Shown here piece after piece: positions 44,361-53,463 of a stretch of DNA of 64,000 bases. Where the stretch lies: positions 1,612,001 to 1,676,000 of the forward strand of contig NZ_AP023055.1 in NCBI RefSeq assembly GCF_019703835.1, in the 5' to 3' direction. Each line of letters opens with the position of its first letter. Position 1 is the stretch's first letter. Source of the DNA: Thaumasiovibrio subtropicus (GTDB taxonomy: Bacteria; Pseudomonadota; Gammaproteobacteria; Enterobacterales; Vibrionaceae). The notes under the pieces are model-generated. The model was not told the origin of the DNA, did not search any database, and was given only the letters and a program-made list of their open reading frames with translations. The position numbers were made by a program, and so were the translations under genes.

Positions 44361-45410
44361 CGCACAGATCCACTGCATTGGCCCAAACGGATAATCAATC
44401 TCCTCTACGGTGACTTGCTCGAAACCAGCAGCGGCTAGAGCAGCTTCAATCTCACCCTTAGCAAATGACATCGCACCATTTTGTAACTCTAAACCCAGCC
44501 TTCCGACAACGTGTGCCTCAGGCTGCGTGCCTTCCCCGGTTAACCCTTCATGAAAACTCACAAGCACGCTATCAGGCTTCATAGCTTGGTGTAACCGCTG
44601 TAGCAACTGAGGCAAGTCGCTGGCGAAATAGAGCGACATCGAAGCGAATATCAAGTCATAGTGCAATGCAGGCCAAACCGCATCATTCATATCCCCCGCC
44701 TGCAGGTGAATACGTGCTTGCAACGCAGCTGGGTAAGTCTCGCGTTGATGCGCTTGCGCTTGTGAGCAGGGAGGTAGATCAAACAGCGTGACTGACAAGG
44801 AAGGGAACGCGGCAACCAGTTCAGCAGCAAGGTCGCATGCACCTGCGCCAAGATCGAGCATCTCTATCTTGTGTTCATCGGACTCTGTGGTGTCATCACT
44901 CATGCCCGCTGCAGACTCGAGAACAGGCAACGCACGCAGATATGGCATGATCGTAGGGTTACGCACGCTACGGTGGAAATCACTTAAGCTATCAAGCGCA
45001 CGTAGCCAGAATTCACTTTCTCGCATGTTCTTCATTTGAGTCAGTTGCGGTGCCCCCTTACCAGATGAGGCAAGCAAATACTGTAATCGTTGACTGTCGA
45101 TGGCCTTTGTCTTGGCAAGATGCAACAGCGTCTTTCCAAGATACTGTCGATCTGTACTCACCAAATAGGCTTGATAGAATGTTGGCAAACGATACACATC
45201 TTGCTGTTTTTGCAGTATTCCCATCGAGACCAGCGCATTAAGCACCATCGTTAGGCGCTGCTCATCCATGTTCAAGGTCGCACTCAGTGCCTTGACTGCG
45301 ACTGGCGCTTGTAGATGGTCAAACAGCTTTACTGTTAAGCCAAACTCAATCAATTGCCACCGCGTAGGGGCAATCAACAAATCACAAAGATATTTCGCGC
45401 GGCTATCCAT
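44343..45410 (-). CDS. SAM-dependent O-methyltransferase (acetylserotonin O-methyltransferase-like fold)
   Basis: 355 residues. An N-terminal winged-helix dimerisation domain (about 10-85) is followed by a Rossmann domain with the SAM loop EMLDLGAGACDLAAEL near 183 and SLSVTLFDLPP near 208. YDLIFASMSLYFASDLPQLLQRLHQAMKPD is family-typical. It methylates a small molecule; the acceptor is unknown. There is an unusual acidic insertion (SDDTTESDEHK) just before motif I. The gene stands alone, but an AraC regulator is encoded upstream on the same strand. Confidence 0.82.
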   Translation of the reverse strand: MDSRAKYLCDLLIAPTRWQLIEFGLTVKLFDHLQAPVAVKALSATLNMDEQRLTMVLNALVSMGILQKQQDVYRLPTFYQAYLVSTDRQYLGKTLLHLAKTKAIDSQRLQYLLASSGKGAPQLTQMKNMRESEFWLRALDSLSDFHRSVRNPTIMPYLRALPVLESAAGMSDDTTESDEHKIEMLDLGAGACDLAAELVAAFPSLSVTLFDLPPCSQAQAHQRETYPAALQARIHLQAGDMNDAVWPALHYDLIFASMSLYFASDLPQLLQRLHQAMKPDSVLVSFHEGLTGEGTQPEAHVVGRLGLELQNGAMSFAKGEIEAALAAAGFEQVTVEEIDYPFGPMQWICAKKPRA

Positions 45411-45598
45411 GCTATCTCTCCCTCTTATTTGAAAGACAACAATAAATAACCCAGCAGAGATTCACTATCAGACGCAGAACAAAAGAGTAGCATCTGGCGA
45501 ACAAGGCACGCGGCTATACCGTCAATGCCTTCAATACTTTCGCCCTGCACTCCATGCGCTAGCTCACAGCGATACGCAACATCTTGATGGCTGGGAAG

Positions 45599-46588
45599 CT
45601 ATTGATGAATACGGCCCTGACAACACGGGCAAAGAGGCTTGCGCTTGCCGCGGCGAAACTCGATCGGTGTGACCCCAAAATGGTGACGAAAACCTTGAGA
45701 CAAGTGACTTGCACTGCTAAAGCCACATTGATAAGCAATGTCTGACACCGTTGAACCGGGTTGCGTCAACATGCGAGAGGCCAGTTCAATACGGTATTGA
45801 CGCAACCAATCAAACACCGTTTTTCCAAACACTTGCTTGAACTCTCTGTTTAACTTGGTATGACTCATGCCAACAGACCTCGCTAGCTCGCCCAATGTCG
45901 GTGGGTTGGTCAAGTTTTCGATTAATGTGGCGCGTACTTGATCCAAGGGATCACTTTTTTTAAACAAGGACTCTGCGACATTCGGACTTTCCAATAAAGG
46001 AAACAGCCAACGTGCTACTAAGTCTAAGGCTTTACTTTCCGCCTGAATTCGATCGATTGGCGTGATAAGTGGATTGTTGATCAAGGGCTCAATCCATTTC
46101 ATGTTGTCTTGCTGATTGGCCACTTTATGAATGGGATGAGCAAAAACGGCCGAGAATGCCTCTAGATCTTGCTGAAACGCTTGCCGCAGCCGAGTCGTAG
46201 ACACTTTTAGCACTGCCATTCGGTTATCTGTAGAGGATGGCGAAAAACGATGTAACGGACGATCAACGTTAATGAGCCATATGTCCCCAGGGCGGACAAA
46301 ATAGGCAACATTGTCTCGGTTAAAGCCAAAGTAGTTCTTGCCACTTAGCCCAAACACGAGCAAGGTCGTCTTGGTTGGGTATTCAATCGTCGAGTAATAA
46401 GGATGCGTAAACGCGCATTCACTGATCGTAAACTGCAGGCTATCATCCAGTTTGAAGCACCGAAATTGCGTACGCCCCTCTAGCACGTCTAAATCTACAT
46501 CGTACCACGTCGCATTTTGAGGCTGAGATTGACGGTGCAACACCTCGTCAATCACATACGGTGAAGCAGAAGAAAGCAAAATGGGCAC
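45599..46588 (-). CDS. AraC-family transcriptional regulator with CPCC tail
   Basis: 329 residues. The ligand-binding N-terminal half contains RPGDIWLINVDRPLHRF. The double HTH at about 220-320 is typical: TLGELARSVGMSHTKLNREFK and VSDIAYQCGFSSASHLSQGFR-HFGVTP. After the usual end it carries RKPLCPCCQGRIHQ, a compact cysteine cluster that might bind metal. The regulated gene may be the methyltransferase downstream, but 188 bp separates them. Confidence 0.88.
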   Translation of the reverse strand: MPILLSSASPYVIDEVLHRQSQPQNATWYDVDLDVLEGRTQFRCFKLDDSLQFTISECAFTHPYYSTIEYPTKTTLLVFGLSGKNYFGFNRDNVAYFVRPGDIWLINVDRPLHRFSPSSTDNRMAVLKVSTTRLRQAFQQDLEAFSAVFAHPIHKVANQQDNMKWIEPLINNPLITPIDRIQAESKALDLVARWLFPLLESPNVAESLFKKSDPLDQVRATLIENLTNPPTLGELARSVGMSHTKLNREFKQVFGKTVFDWLRQYRIELASRMLTQPGSTVSDIAYQCGFSSASHLSQGFRHHFGVTPIEFRRGKRKPLCPCCQGRIHQ

Positions 46589-46754
46589 TCCATGATATTG
46601 ATAACCATTCTCATCTTATTGGAGGCGGTGAAATTTCTCAATACTAATCACGTGTAATGTAAATTAGCCCTATTAGTTCTGTGTATTTGTTGTCCTCATC
46701 CTTGGGTATACTGCGCGCCAAAATGAGCAACAGACAGTCAGCAGGAAAGTCACA

Positions 46755-47738
46755 ATGGCAAAAATAGTAGTTTGCGCCCTTTATAAGTTCGTCGCGTTAG
46801 ACGATTACCAAGCAATGCGCGAGCCGTTAAAAGCGCTTATGGAAGCACACAGTATTCGCGGTACCCTTTTACTCGCCAGTGAAGGGATTAACGGTACTGT
46901 TGCCGCCACGCGTGAAGGCATTGATACCCTGCTGGCTTGGCTGAAAGCCGACCCAAGATTGGCAGACACCGTTTATAAAGAGTCCTATAACGACGAACAG
47001 CCTTTTAATCGTACCAAGGTCAAACTGAAAAAAGAGATCGTCACACTCGGCGTCGAAGGGATTGACCCTCGTCATGTCGTGGGCACCTACGTTAAACCAC
47101 AAGATTGGAATGATCTTATCGCTGATCCTGATGTGCTTGTCGTCGATACGCGTAACGATTACGAAATTGAAATCGGTACATTCAAACATGCGGTTAACCC
47201 TAATACCGAGACTTTCCGAGAGTTCCCTGAGTATGTGAAGGAAAACCTCGACAAAGATAAGCACAAGAAAGTCGCCATGTTCTGTACCGGTGGAATTCGT
47301 TGTGAAAAATCGACCGCGTATATGAAAGAGCAAGGCTTTGAAGAGGTTTATCACCTTGAAGGCGGCATTTTGAAATACCTTGAAGAAGTCCCTCAAGAAG
47401 AGAGCCTTTGGGAAGGTGATTGCTATGTCTTTGACGGCCGCGTCGCCGTCAACCACCAGCTCGAAGAGTCCGGGTATAGCTTATGTAATGCCTGCCGTTT
47501 GCCGATCACCGAAGAAGATAAGCAATCGTCACAGTTTGAACAAGGGGTAAGCTGCCCTAAATGTTATGACAAACATACTGAGGAGCAAAAAGCCCGTTTT
47601 CGAGAGCGTGAGCAGCAAGTACAGCTCGCCAATGACCGTGGTGAAAACCATGTAGGCGGAGACGCACAAAAAGTGATGGCTCAACGACGCGCCGATAAAC
47701 TTGCCCGTAAAGCAGCACAGCGCGCTGCGAAGAAATAA
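46755..47738 (+). CDS. trhO: tRNA uridine(34) hydroxylase TrhO (YceA, rhodanese family)
   Basis: 327 residues, the usual family length. An N-terminal acylphosphatase-like domain (LYKFVALDDY; GTLLLASEGINGTVA) is followed by a rhodanese domain with the active-site Cys in MFCTGGIRCEKS near residue 180. The C-terminal zinc-type motif C-AC...C-KC (SLCNAC; VSCPKC) and a basic, Arg/Lys/Ala-rich tail follow. It hydroxylates U34 of certain tRNAs to form 5-hydroxyuridine, using oxygen. CAGGAAAG lies ahead of the ATG. Transcribed alone. Confidence 0.93.
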   Translation: MAKIVVCALYKFVALDDYQAMREPLKALMEAHSIRGTLLLASEGINGTVAATREGIDTLLAWLKADPRLADTVYKESYNDEQPFNRTKVKLKKEIVTLGVEGIDPRHVVGTYVKPQDWNDLIADPDVLVVDTRNDYEIEIGTFKHAVNPNTETFREFPEYVKENLDKDKHKKVAMFCTGGIRCEKSTAYMKEQGFEEVYHLEGGILKYLEEVPQEESLWEGDCYVFDGRVAVNHQLEESGYSLCNACRLPITEEDKQSSQFEQGVSCPKCYDKHTEEQKARFREREQQVQLANDRGENHVGGDAQKVMAQRRADKLARKAAQRAAKK

Positions 47739-47828
47739 CAATTCGGCTCAAACTCACCGCCCAATCTTTTGCCCAAACCATTGTCTTGTGATGATGGATT
47801 GGGCAACCTCACGTCGCACTCGCAACGA

Positions 47829-49574
47829 TCAATTGACCACTATACAGTTGCGCACTTCTTTCGCACGATACAAGGCGGCATCGGCAAGCGAGTAAACTTG
47901 CTCGGTGGTCATATTGTTCTCGCCTCCAACGACTTTAATGCCGATGGACAAGGTAAGATAGTCAGATATCGCTGACCCTTTGTGAATGCGGTACAGGGAT
48001 TGGACAGACGTTTGAATATTGTCCGCGATAATACGTGCTTCTTTGACATCGACGTTCGGTAAAATCACCGCAAACTCTTCCCCACCAATACGTGCCAGAA
48101 AATTGTTACTGTGTTGGCAATGTGCCTTCAAAATATTGGCAATATCGACAATGGCCCCATCGCCAACGGGGTGGCCATAAATGTCGTTGTACTGTTTGAA
48201 ATAATCGATATCCAAAATCAGTAATGCCAATGGCTGAAAACTGGACTGGCACCGCGCTATCTCGCTACTTAAGGTACTTTCAAAGAGTCGACGATTAAAC
48301 AGCTGTGTCAATGGGTCTGTCGTTGCCATCGTCTGCACTTGCTCTACATAGCCTTGCAAGAGCACCAAAGCTTCTTCCATATCACCGAGTTCGTCTTTGT
48401 ACTCGCGCACCACGTCCATCGAGGTGTTGCCATAGGAGAGCTCGATCATGTTAGTCCGTATCTTAGTCACACGATCAATGACTTGCCTATGAATGAACAA
48501 CCAACCAATGGCGGCACTAAACACCACGCCAACAACGGCAATCAACCACAGTATCGCTTGCTTGTTCTTGAGATTGCGTTCTGCTGAATCCGCTTCTTCG
48601 CTGAGCAAACTCTGCAAATAAACGCGAATTTTTTCTGAACTCAATAGCAGCTCATCGGCGGTATCCACTTGCTGAGCGATTAAGGAATCAATCACTTTTT
48701 CCGTCCGAATGTAGTTGAGCTGCGTATTGAAAACAGAAATTGTCCCTTTGTAGAGATGCTGTGCTTGATCGAGCCACATAAACGCGACATTGCCTAACTG
48801 ACTATCGTCAGCCAACGCAGCATATTGCTCAATACTGTTGGCTAATTGATGCACCTTGCGCTTAATTTTATTGAGTTCACGACTATCTTCGAGGGCGTTC
48901 GCTTCAACCAGTAATTCGGCCATCAATAGCGCCCGTTTGTAGATGTTGAAAAAGTTGCGGACCTCGTTTAATGCGCGCGTTGCATCAGCATGGTGATGGC
49001 CATGATGCTCGGCATGACTGTGGTTTTCACCACCCAGTGACGCAGCAAGTTGTTCACTTAAGACACCCATTTTAGGTAGCAATTGCTCTTCTGTATTTCT
49101 CAGTAATGCAAGCACTTGTGGTGTCATCAACTGCTTATGATTGTTAACTTGATTACGTGTCACAAAAAGCTGGGCAAGATGATCAGTATGTACAATGTAT
49201 TGGCGGATCCTCAAATTGCGCTGTTCAAGTTCATTGCGTTGAATATCGAGAAGTTCCGATTGCAATATCTGGCTATTAATCTGCTCTATCTGCTGCCAAT
49301 GGGCTTTAACCCGTTCAATGTAGATCATAGTATCGCCATCATCTTGCTTTGACTTCAACGCAAAAAGCTCTGACTTCAAGTTCGCACTCGATGACTGCAA
49401 ATTACTGATGGCTTGCATTAACGGCACAAACTGGTCGGCAGCACGCTGGTAGGCATCACTGAGTTGCTTGGCGGTATAGTTGGCGACGAGTACAGTGAGC
49501 AGAGTTAATACTGCGATGGCAGATAACGCAAAATAGAGTTGTTTTTTAATCGAACGGTAGCTTGCCTGTCTCAC
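47829..49574 (-). CDS. Membrane diguanylate cyclase (GGDEF) paired with a binding protein
   Basis: 581 residues. Membrane helix 1 (about 13-32), a 300-residue helical periplasmic region and membrane helix 2 (about 345-365) are followed by a HAMP-like linker and a GGDEF domain. The site is ARIGGEEFAVILP (near residue 498), an active form; DIDYFKQYND and the start TDPLTQLFNRR are intact. The periplasmic part contains a His-rich loop (ENHSHAEHHGHHH) near 187. It makes c-di-GMP. Its start overlaps the stop of the upstream binding-protein gene, so the pair probably act together, like NspS-MbaA in V. cholerae (comparison by architecture only). Confidence 0.9.
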   Translation of the reverse strand: MRQASYRSIKKQLYFALSAIAVLTLLTVLVANYTAKQLSDAYQRAADQFVPLMQAISNLQSSSANLKSELFALKSKQDDGDTMIYIERVKAHWQQIEQINSQILQSELLDIQRNELEQRNLRIRQYIVHTDHLAQLFVTRNQVNNHKQLMTPQVLALLRNTEEQLLPKMGVLSEQLAASLGGENHSHAEHHGHHHADATRALNEVRNFFNIYKRALLMAELLVEANALEDSRELNKIKRKVHQLANSIEQYAALADDSQLGNVAFMWLDQAQHLYKGTISVFNTQLNYIRTEKVIDSLIAQQVDTADELLLSSEKIRVYLQSLLSEEADSAERNLKNKQAILWLIAVVGVVFSAAIGWLFIHRQVIDRVTKIRTNMIELSYGNTSMDVVREYKDELGDMEEALVLLQGYVEQVQTMATTDPLTQLFNRRLFESTLSSEIARCQSSFQPLALLILDIDYFKQYNDIYGHPVGDGAIVDIANILKAHCQHSNNFLARIGGEEFAVILPNVDVKEARIIADNIQTSVQSLYRIHKGSAISDYLTLSIGIKVVGGENNMTTEQVYSLADAALYRAKEVRNCIVVN

Positions 49575-51004
49575 TCTGCTAACATCGCCTCTTCGCCATA
49601 CAAGTTCTGAAGTGTGGTGATCTGCACGCTCAGTGAGTGCAAGGTTGCTTCTATATCTTCTCCTGATGCAATTCGATAGGCGGCACGCACGAGCATGGGG
49701 TAAATCGTCCCCATCGCCGTGCTCGTAAAGTGCCCATAGAGATGAATATCACGCTGCCAGTTGGTATCGGATTGATAACTCGAAATCAATGCCTGTCGTT
49801 GTGCTGCTCCTTTTGGCAGCGAGTCAATCAAGTACCTCACCACATCAAGTCGACAAGGGTTACCGCCCGCCTTCGCGTATGCCAGTTGGCTTTCAAAGCT
49901 ACTTACATACTTTAGCAACCAATACGCCGCTTCCGGGTTCTTACTATCGTAACTCACCGCGAACGCATAAGCCCCATGGTAAGGTCGCCCACCAGCAACG
50001 GTAGTAATGCCAAGTTTGCCGCCTTTTACTGCTTTATTCACCTCTCCGGTGATCGCCCAAAGATTGTTATAAAGAAAGGGCGCCATTGCCGTATCACCAT
50101 TCCTCAATGCATCCGCGGCTTCCAAAAAAGCAAAACTCTCGTCGGCGGGGACGGCAAACGCAGTCAAATCTCGGTAGTATTGGGCTGCGTGCAGCGCCGC
50201 AGCAGTGTTTGTCCTCAGGTGAAATCCAATCAACTCTTGGCCACGGAACTCTGGCACAAACCATTTTCCATCCATCCCCCAAAGAATGGACGACAGCTCA
50301 TCATTGACATGGGGGCGATTGCCTGACATCAATGCCACGCCATAAAAGGGCTTTTCTAGTCGTTTGCCTGCAAGGGCTTTACCAGCATCGCGTGTAAAGA
50401 ACTCAGCCACATCTTTCAGTTGCATCAAAGACATCGGCGGCTGCAATGGATATCCAAACTTGGCGAGAAAGTCTTCCTGTTCGCCCTCATGTTCAAACAG
50501 ATCTTGACGGAAGTGGTTCCCCATCACATAAGAGTTGTAGGGCAAGCTATGCAGCTCCCCCCGATAGGAAAGGATTTTCAATAAAGCAGGATAGTAGTTC
50601 TCGGTGAGCTGACTCAAGGACGCACTGTACTGAGGATCATACTCGTCAATAAGCGCTTTTACTGGAATGGTATAGCCGTTTGCCGCCCACTCTTTTGCCC
50701 AACCTGCTTCGATTGTCACAACATCATACTTCCCCATCCCATTTAACATGGAATCCGTTTGAAGCTGGTACATGTCGGATAAGGACGCAGTGTGCACCGT
50801 GACTTCAACACCGGTCGCTTTGGTAAAGTCACGCACAATGTGCTCATTGAGGTAATCAGTCCAGAAGCCTTCTTCGGCGACGAGCGTTATCGGCGTCTTA
50901 TTGTCTATTGTTGGCAACTCAATAGGTGCAGGCGGCTCCACAAGAGTGGTAGCATGTGCTGAGACAACCAAAGACGCAATCAGTACTCCTACTACTCTGT
51001 ACAT
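49571..51004 (-). CDS. Extracellular solute-binding protein coupled to a diguanylate cyclase
   Basis: 477 residues from the ATG at 51004, preceded by GGGGGAAGGGGT and opening a signal peptide (MYRVVGVLIASLVVSAHA). A start at 51037 would put 11 extra residues before it. The fold is that of sugar-type binding proteins: VRDFTKATGVEVTVHTASL, YDVVTIEAGWAKEW, LPYNSYVMGNHFRQD and AMAPFLYNNLW. No permease or ATPase gene is nearby. The downstream gene, joined by ATGA, is a membrane diguanylate cyclase. It is therefore more likely a sensor subunit than part of an importer. The ligand is unknown. Confidence 0.88.
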   Translation of the reverse strand: MYRVVGVLIASLVVSAHATTLVEPPAPIELPTIDNKTPITLVAEEGFWTDYLNEHIVRDFTKATGVEVTVHTASLSDMYQLQTDSMLNGMGKYDVVTIEAGWAKEWAANGYTIPVKALIDEYDPQYSASLSQLTENYYPALLKILSYRGELHSLPYNSYVMGNHFRQDLFEHEGEQEDFLAKFGYPLQPPMSLMQLKDVAEFFTRDAGKALAGKRLEKPFYGVALMSGNRPHVNDELSSILWGMDGKWFVPEFRGQELIGFHLRTNTAAALHAAQYYRDLTAFAVPADESFAFLEAADALRNGDTAMAPFLYNNLWAITGEVNKAVKGGKLGITTVAGGRPYHGAYAFAVSYDSKNPEAAYWLLKYVSSFESQLAYAKAGGNPCRLDVVRYLIDSLPKGAAQRQALISSYQSDTNWQRDIHLYGHFTSTAMGTIYPMLVRAAYRIASGEDIEATLHSLSVQITTLQNLYGEEAMLAE

Positions 51005-51344
51005 ACCCCTTCCCCCTGGCGCCAAAATGCACAACATTTCACCACTATTGATAACCCTATTCTATGCAAAATTCATTCGCAATGCGCATTTTCCAACCAC
51101 TAATCTCGCACTAGCAAGAGAGTACGCAACTTAATGCTGCGTAAAATACGCGACATCGAATATCAATATCAATTCAATATCAACAAGTTAAGTACAGCGT
51201 CTCGATCAAGACACCCTATTATCAAGTTTAATACAGCGCTGACATGCATATTCTAATTTAGCATTAGTGTTAAATTAATCAATAAAGAGAGGTGGTTACA
51301 TCACATACAAGGAAAGTGTGAGGATGATTAGATTTTGTCCCCAT
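51005..51344. other. Intergenic region upstream of the binding-protein gene
   Basis: AT-rich. Short direct repeats (AATATCAA...AATATCAATTCAATATCAA) lie around 51158-51182. No gene seen. Confidence 0.4.
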
Positions 51345-51372
51345 AAAAAAAGAGGCCAGCAATGCTGACCTC
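51345..51372 (-). terminator. Rho-independent terminator of the porin gene
   Basis: On the minus strand GAGGTCAGC-ATT-GCTGGCCTC followed by seven T residues, 45 bp past the porin stop. Confidence 0.88.
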
Positions 51373-51416
51373 AAAAGATTATACGATGGCAGTGAATAAT
51401 CTAAGGTAACTAAGGC

Positions 51417-52463
51417 TTACCAATAAACGCGGAAGCCAACACCAAACTTGGTCTCTGCATCTTCATCGCTTCTCACGTAATCATTGCGGCTCGCTTTATT
51501 TGCCGTGATAGATGAACCATCTACACGCGCGACTTCAGCGTATATACGCGAAAATTTATTAAAGTGATAGTCTGTTCCAACGTAAAGCGTAGAACCACTC
51601 ACTTTTGCATTCTGAGTAGTGTTAGACCCTTCATAACGCGCCTTTTCATAACCCAGATAGGCAGTAGCGTTGTCCGCCCATTTATATTGAGTAGACACTT
51701 GATAACCAGTAACATCAACGTCAACCTGTTCAACATTTACACTTTGCGCAGAAAGGCCACCCAAAAGCGTAAAATCACCGAATCCAACAGTAGCAAGCAA
51801 TGTACCGTAGGTTGCCTTACCTGAGTAAGTCGCTACGATTTTGTCTGCCGCATCTCTCTCGACTACTGCATTCGCATCTTTAGCAGTACCTACAGTGGCA
51901 CCAAGCGTAAATGAGCCAAAGTCACCGTTCACGTACGCTTCTGCAATTTCTTGTTGGTCATCATCACCGCTATTCGCAGAAAAACCATATGAAGCAGCAT
52001 AGGTAAACGTATCGTTTCCTCCTTCATATTTTACCAATGAGTCGTGACGTGCACCTGTTGTTAGGGTCGAGGTGTTTCCTGTACCGCCATAGAAATATGA
52101 TACGTCTGCGCTTCCGAAGTCATCGGCAACCGTCCATTGACGACCGAACTTTAACGAACCAAAATCACCCGCGATGCCAGTATAGTGAAGACGGTTTTGC
52201 AACTCTCCACCATTACCACTCAAACCAAACTCGACGTACGCTAATACATCAAGCGTTTCTGTCATGTTGTAGTTAGCGCCAATCGATACGCGCGATGAAC
52301 CAGCATTTAGCTTTACGTCGTCTTTGCCTTCTTTCATTAACTGAGTACGAAGATGGCCACCAACTTCAACAGAACCAAGCTCGCCACTATAAACTTCTGC
52401 AGCAGAAACACCACCAGAAACCAATGCGGCAGACATTGCCACTGCCAATACTGTTTTATTCAT
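51417..52463 (-). CDS. Outer-membrane porin (OmpU/OmpH-like, porin_4 type)
   Basis: 348 residues from MNKTVLAVAMSAALVSGGVSA (signal peptide, ATG 52463 with AAGGG upstream). A longer frame from 52634 is not supported. The mature chain begins AEVYSGELGSVEVGGHLR and consists of alternating amphipathic beta-strands with the loop-3-like GSLKFGRQWTVADDFG. It ends in aromatic VGFRVYW, the terminal signature for outer-membrane insertion. It should form a trimeric general-diffusion pore. Monocistronic, with a long 5' region likely to carry regulation. Confidence 0.9.
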   Translation of the reverse strand: MNKTVLAVAMSAALVSGGVSAAEVYSGELGSVEVGGHLRTQLMKEGKDDVKLNAGSSRVSIGANYNMTETLDVLAYVEFGLSGNGGELQNRLHYTGIAGDFGSLKFGRQWTVADDFGSADVSYFYGGTGNTSTLTTGARHDSLVKYEGGNDTFTYAASYGFSANSGDDDQQEIAEAYVNGDFGSFTLGATVGTAKDANAVVERDAADKIVATYSGKATYGTLLATVGFGDFTLLGGLSAQSVNVEQVDVDVTGYQVSTQYKWADNATAYLGYEKARYEGSNTTQNAKVSGSTLYVGTDYHFNKFSRIYAEVARVDGSSITANKASRNDYVRSDEDAETKFGVGFRVYW

Positions 52464-53085
52464 TTGTTTTCCCTTTTCTTGAAACTTATTTGAATCAATT
52501 CCATGTGTGGGAAAAAAGCTAACAATTAGTTTTTTGTTCGGCAATTCAGAAAGCGTTAAGGAAGAGCGTGTTATAATAAAAATACTACAATAAGAGAAAC
52601 CAAAGCATTCATCACAACAATAAGGGCGAAACATTTTGATACACGAAAACTAGGCGCTTAATTTAAATAACAGCAATTTTAGCCACATTTATTCACCAAA
52701 TCAGAGAAATCGATTAATTAACAAACAAATAACTAGCACAATAAAACCCTCTTTTATTAATCTCTCTACGATCTAACTTATTTCTTTTTGAATAACAATT
52801 TAATTTATAAAAGTAAAAGCTATTCATGACACCAATAAACATAGTAGTAACATTAACCACAATAAGCAATAATGTTGAAATATCATCTCAACATATTGGT
52901 GAATTAAACAAGCATTTCACTGCAAGAAAACAAGTTTGACGATATTGCGTAATAACACCGCCCTCTAAATCTCATCATTTCGAGAGTAAACTCAAAAAAC
53001 AGCTATTCACATGATGCATAAATGTTGAATTTCAAGTAACTGAGTTATATAAAACACTCACCTATACTATCGACAACAAAAACCA
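52464..53085. other. AT-rich 620-bp intergenic region between porin and MerR genes
   Basis: It contains the divergent promoters for the porin (minus) and the MerR gene (plus). It is strongly AT-rich with no coding frame that I can support. Regulatory sites are likely but none was recognised with confidence. Confidence 0.45.
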
Positions 53086-53436
53086 ATGAGAATTCAAGAA
53101 GCAGCAGAAAAGAGTGGGCTCTCCTGCCATACGTTACGCTACTATGAGAAACAAGGATTGATATATCCTATTGCGAGAGACAATTCGGGACACCGCGTTT
53201 ATCGACAGCAAGATATCCATTGGCTGAACTTTGTGCAATGTTTAAAAAAAACAGGCATGCCACTTAAACATATTCAAGCGTATGCCCGTAAAGTTGCCAC
53301 AGATCATCAAGATCATGCTTATTTATTGCAGATTCTAAATGAGCACAAAATGAAGCTCGATGCAGAAAAAGCCGCTATAGAAGAGTGCTTAGAGCACATT
53401 AATTGGAAAATTGAAAACTACACCCAATTGATTTAA
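53086..53436 (+). CDS. MerR-family transcriptional regulator
   Basis: 116 residues. The N-terminal winged HTH reads IQEAAEKSGLSCHTLRYYEKQGLI, with HRVYRQQDIHWLNFVQCLKKTGMPL, typical of the MerR branch that senses small molecules rather than metals. A coiled-coil dimerisation helix follows (about 85-116). There is no metal-binding cysteine tail. The aldo/keto reductase gene downstream, convergent 28 bp away, is a plausible functional partner, as such MerR proteins often sit by oxidoreductases. Own promoter spacing not verified. Confidence 0.88.
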   Translation: MRIQEAAEKSGLSCHTLRYYEKQGLIYPIARDNSGHRVYRQQDIHWLNFVQCLKKTGMPLKHIQAYARKVATDHQDHAYLLQILNEHKMKLDAEKAAIEECLEHINWKIENYTQLI

Positions 53437-53463
53437 AAAACGCCGACATTATCAAAACTCATT

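Noticed and set aside
52464..52634. N-terminal extension of the porin
   Set aside because: It would precede a complete signal peptide; the ATG at 52463 has a proper ribosome binding site.
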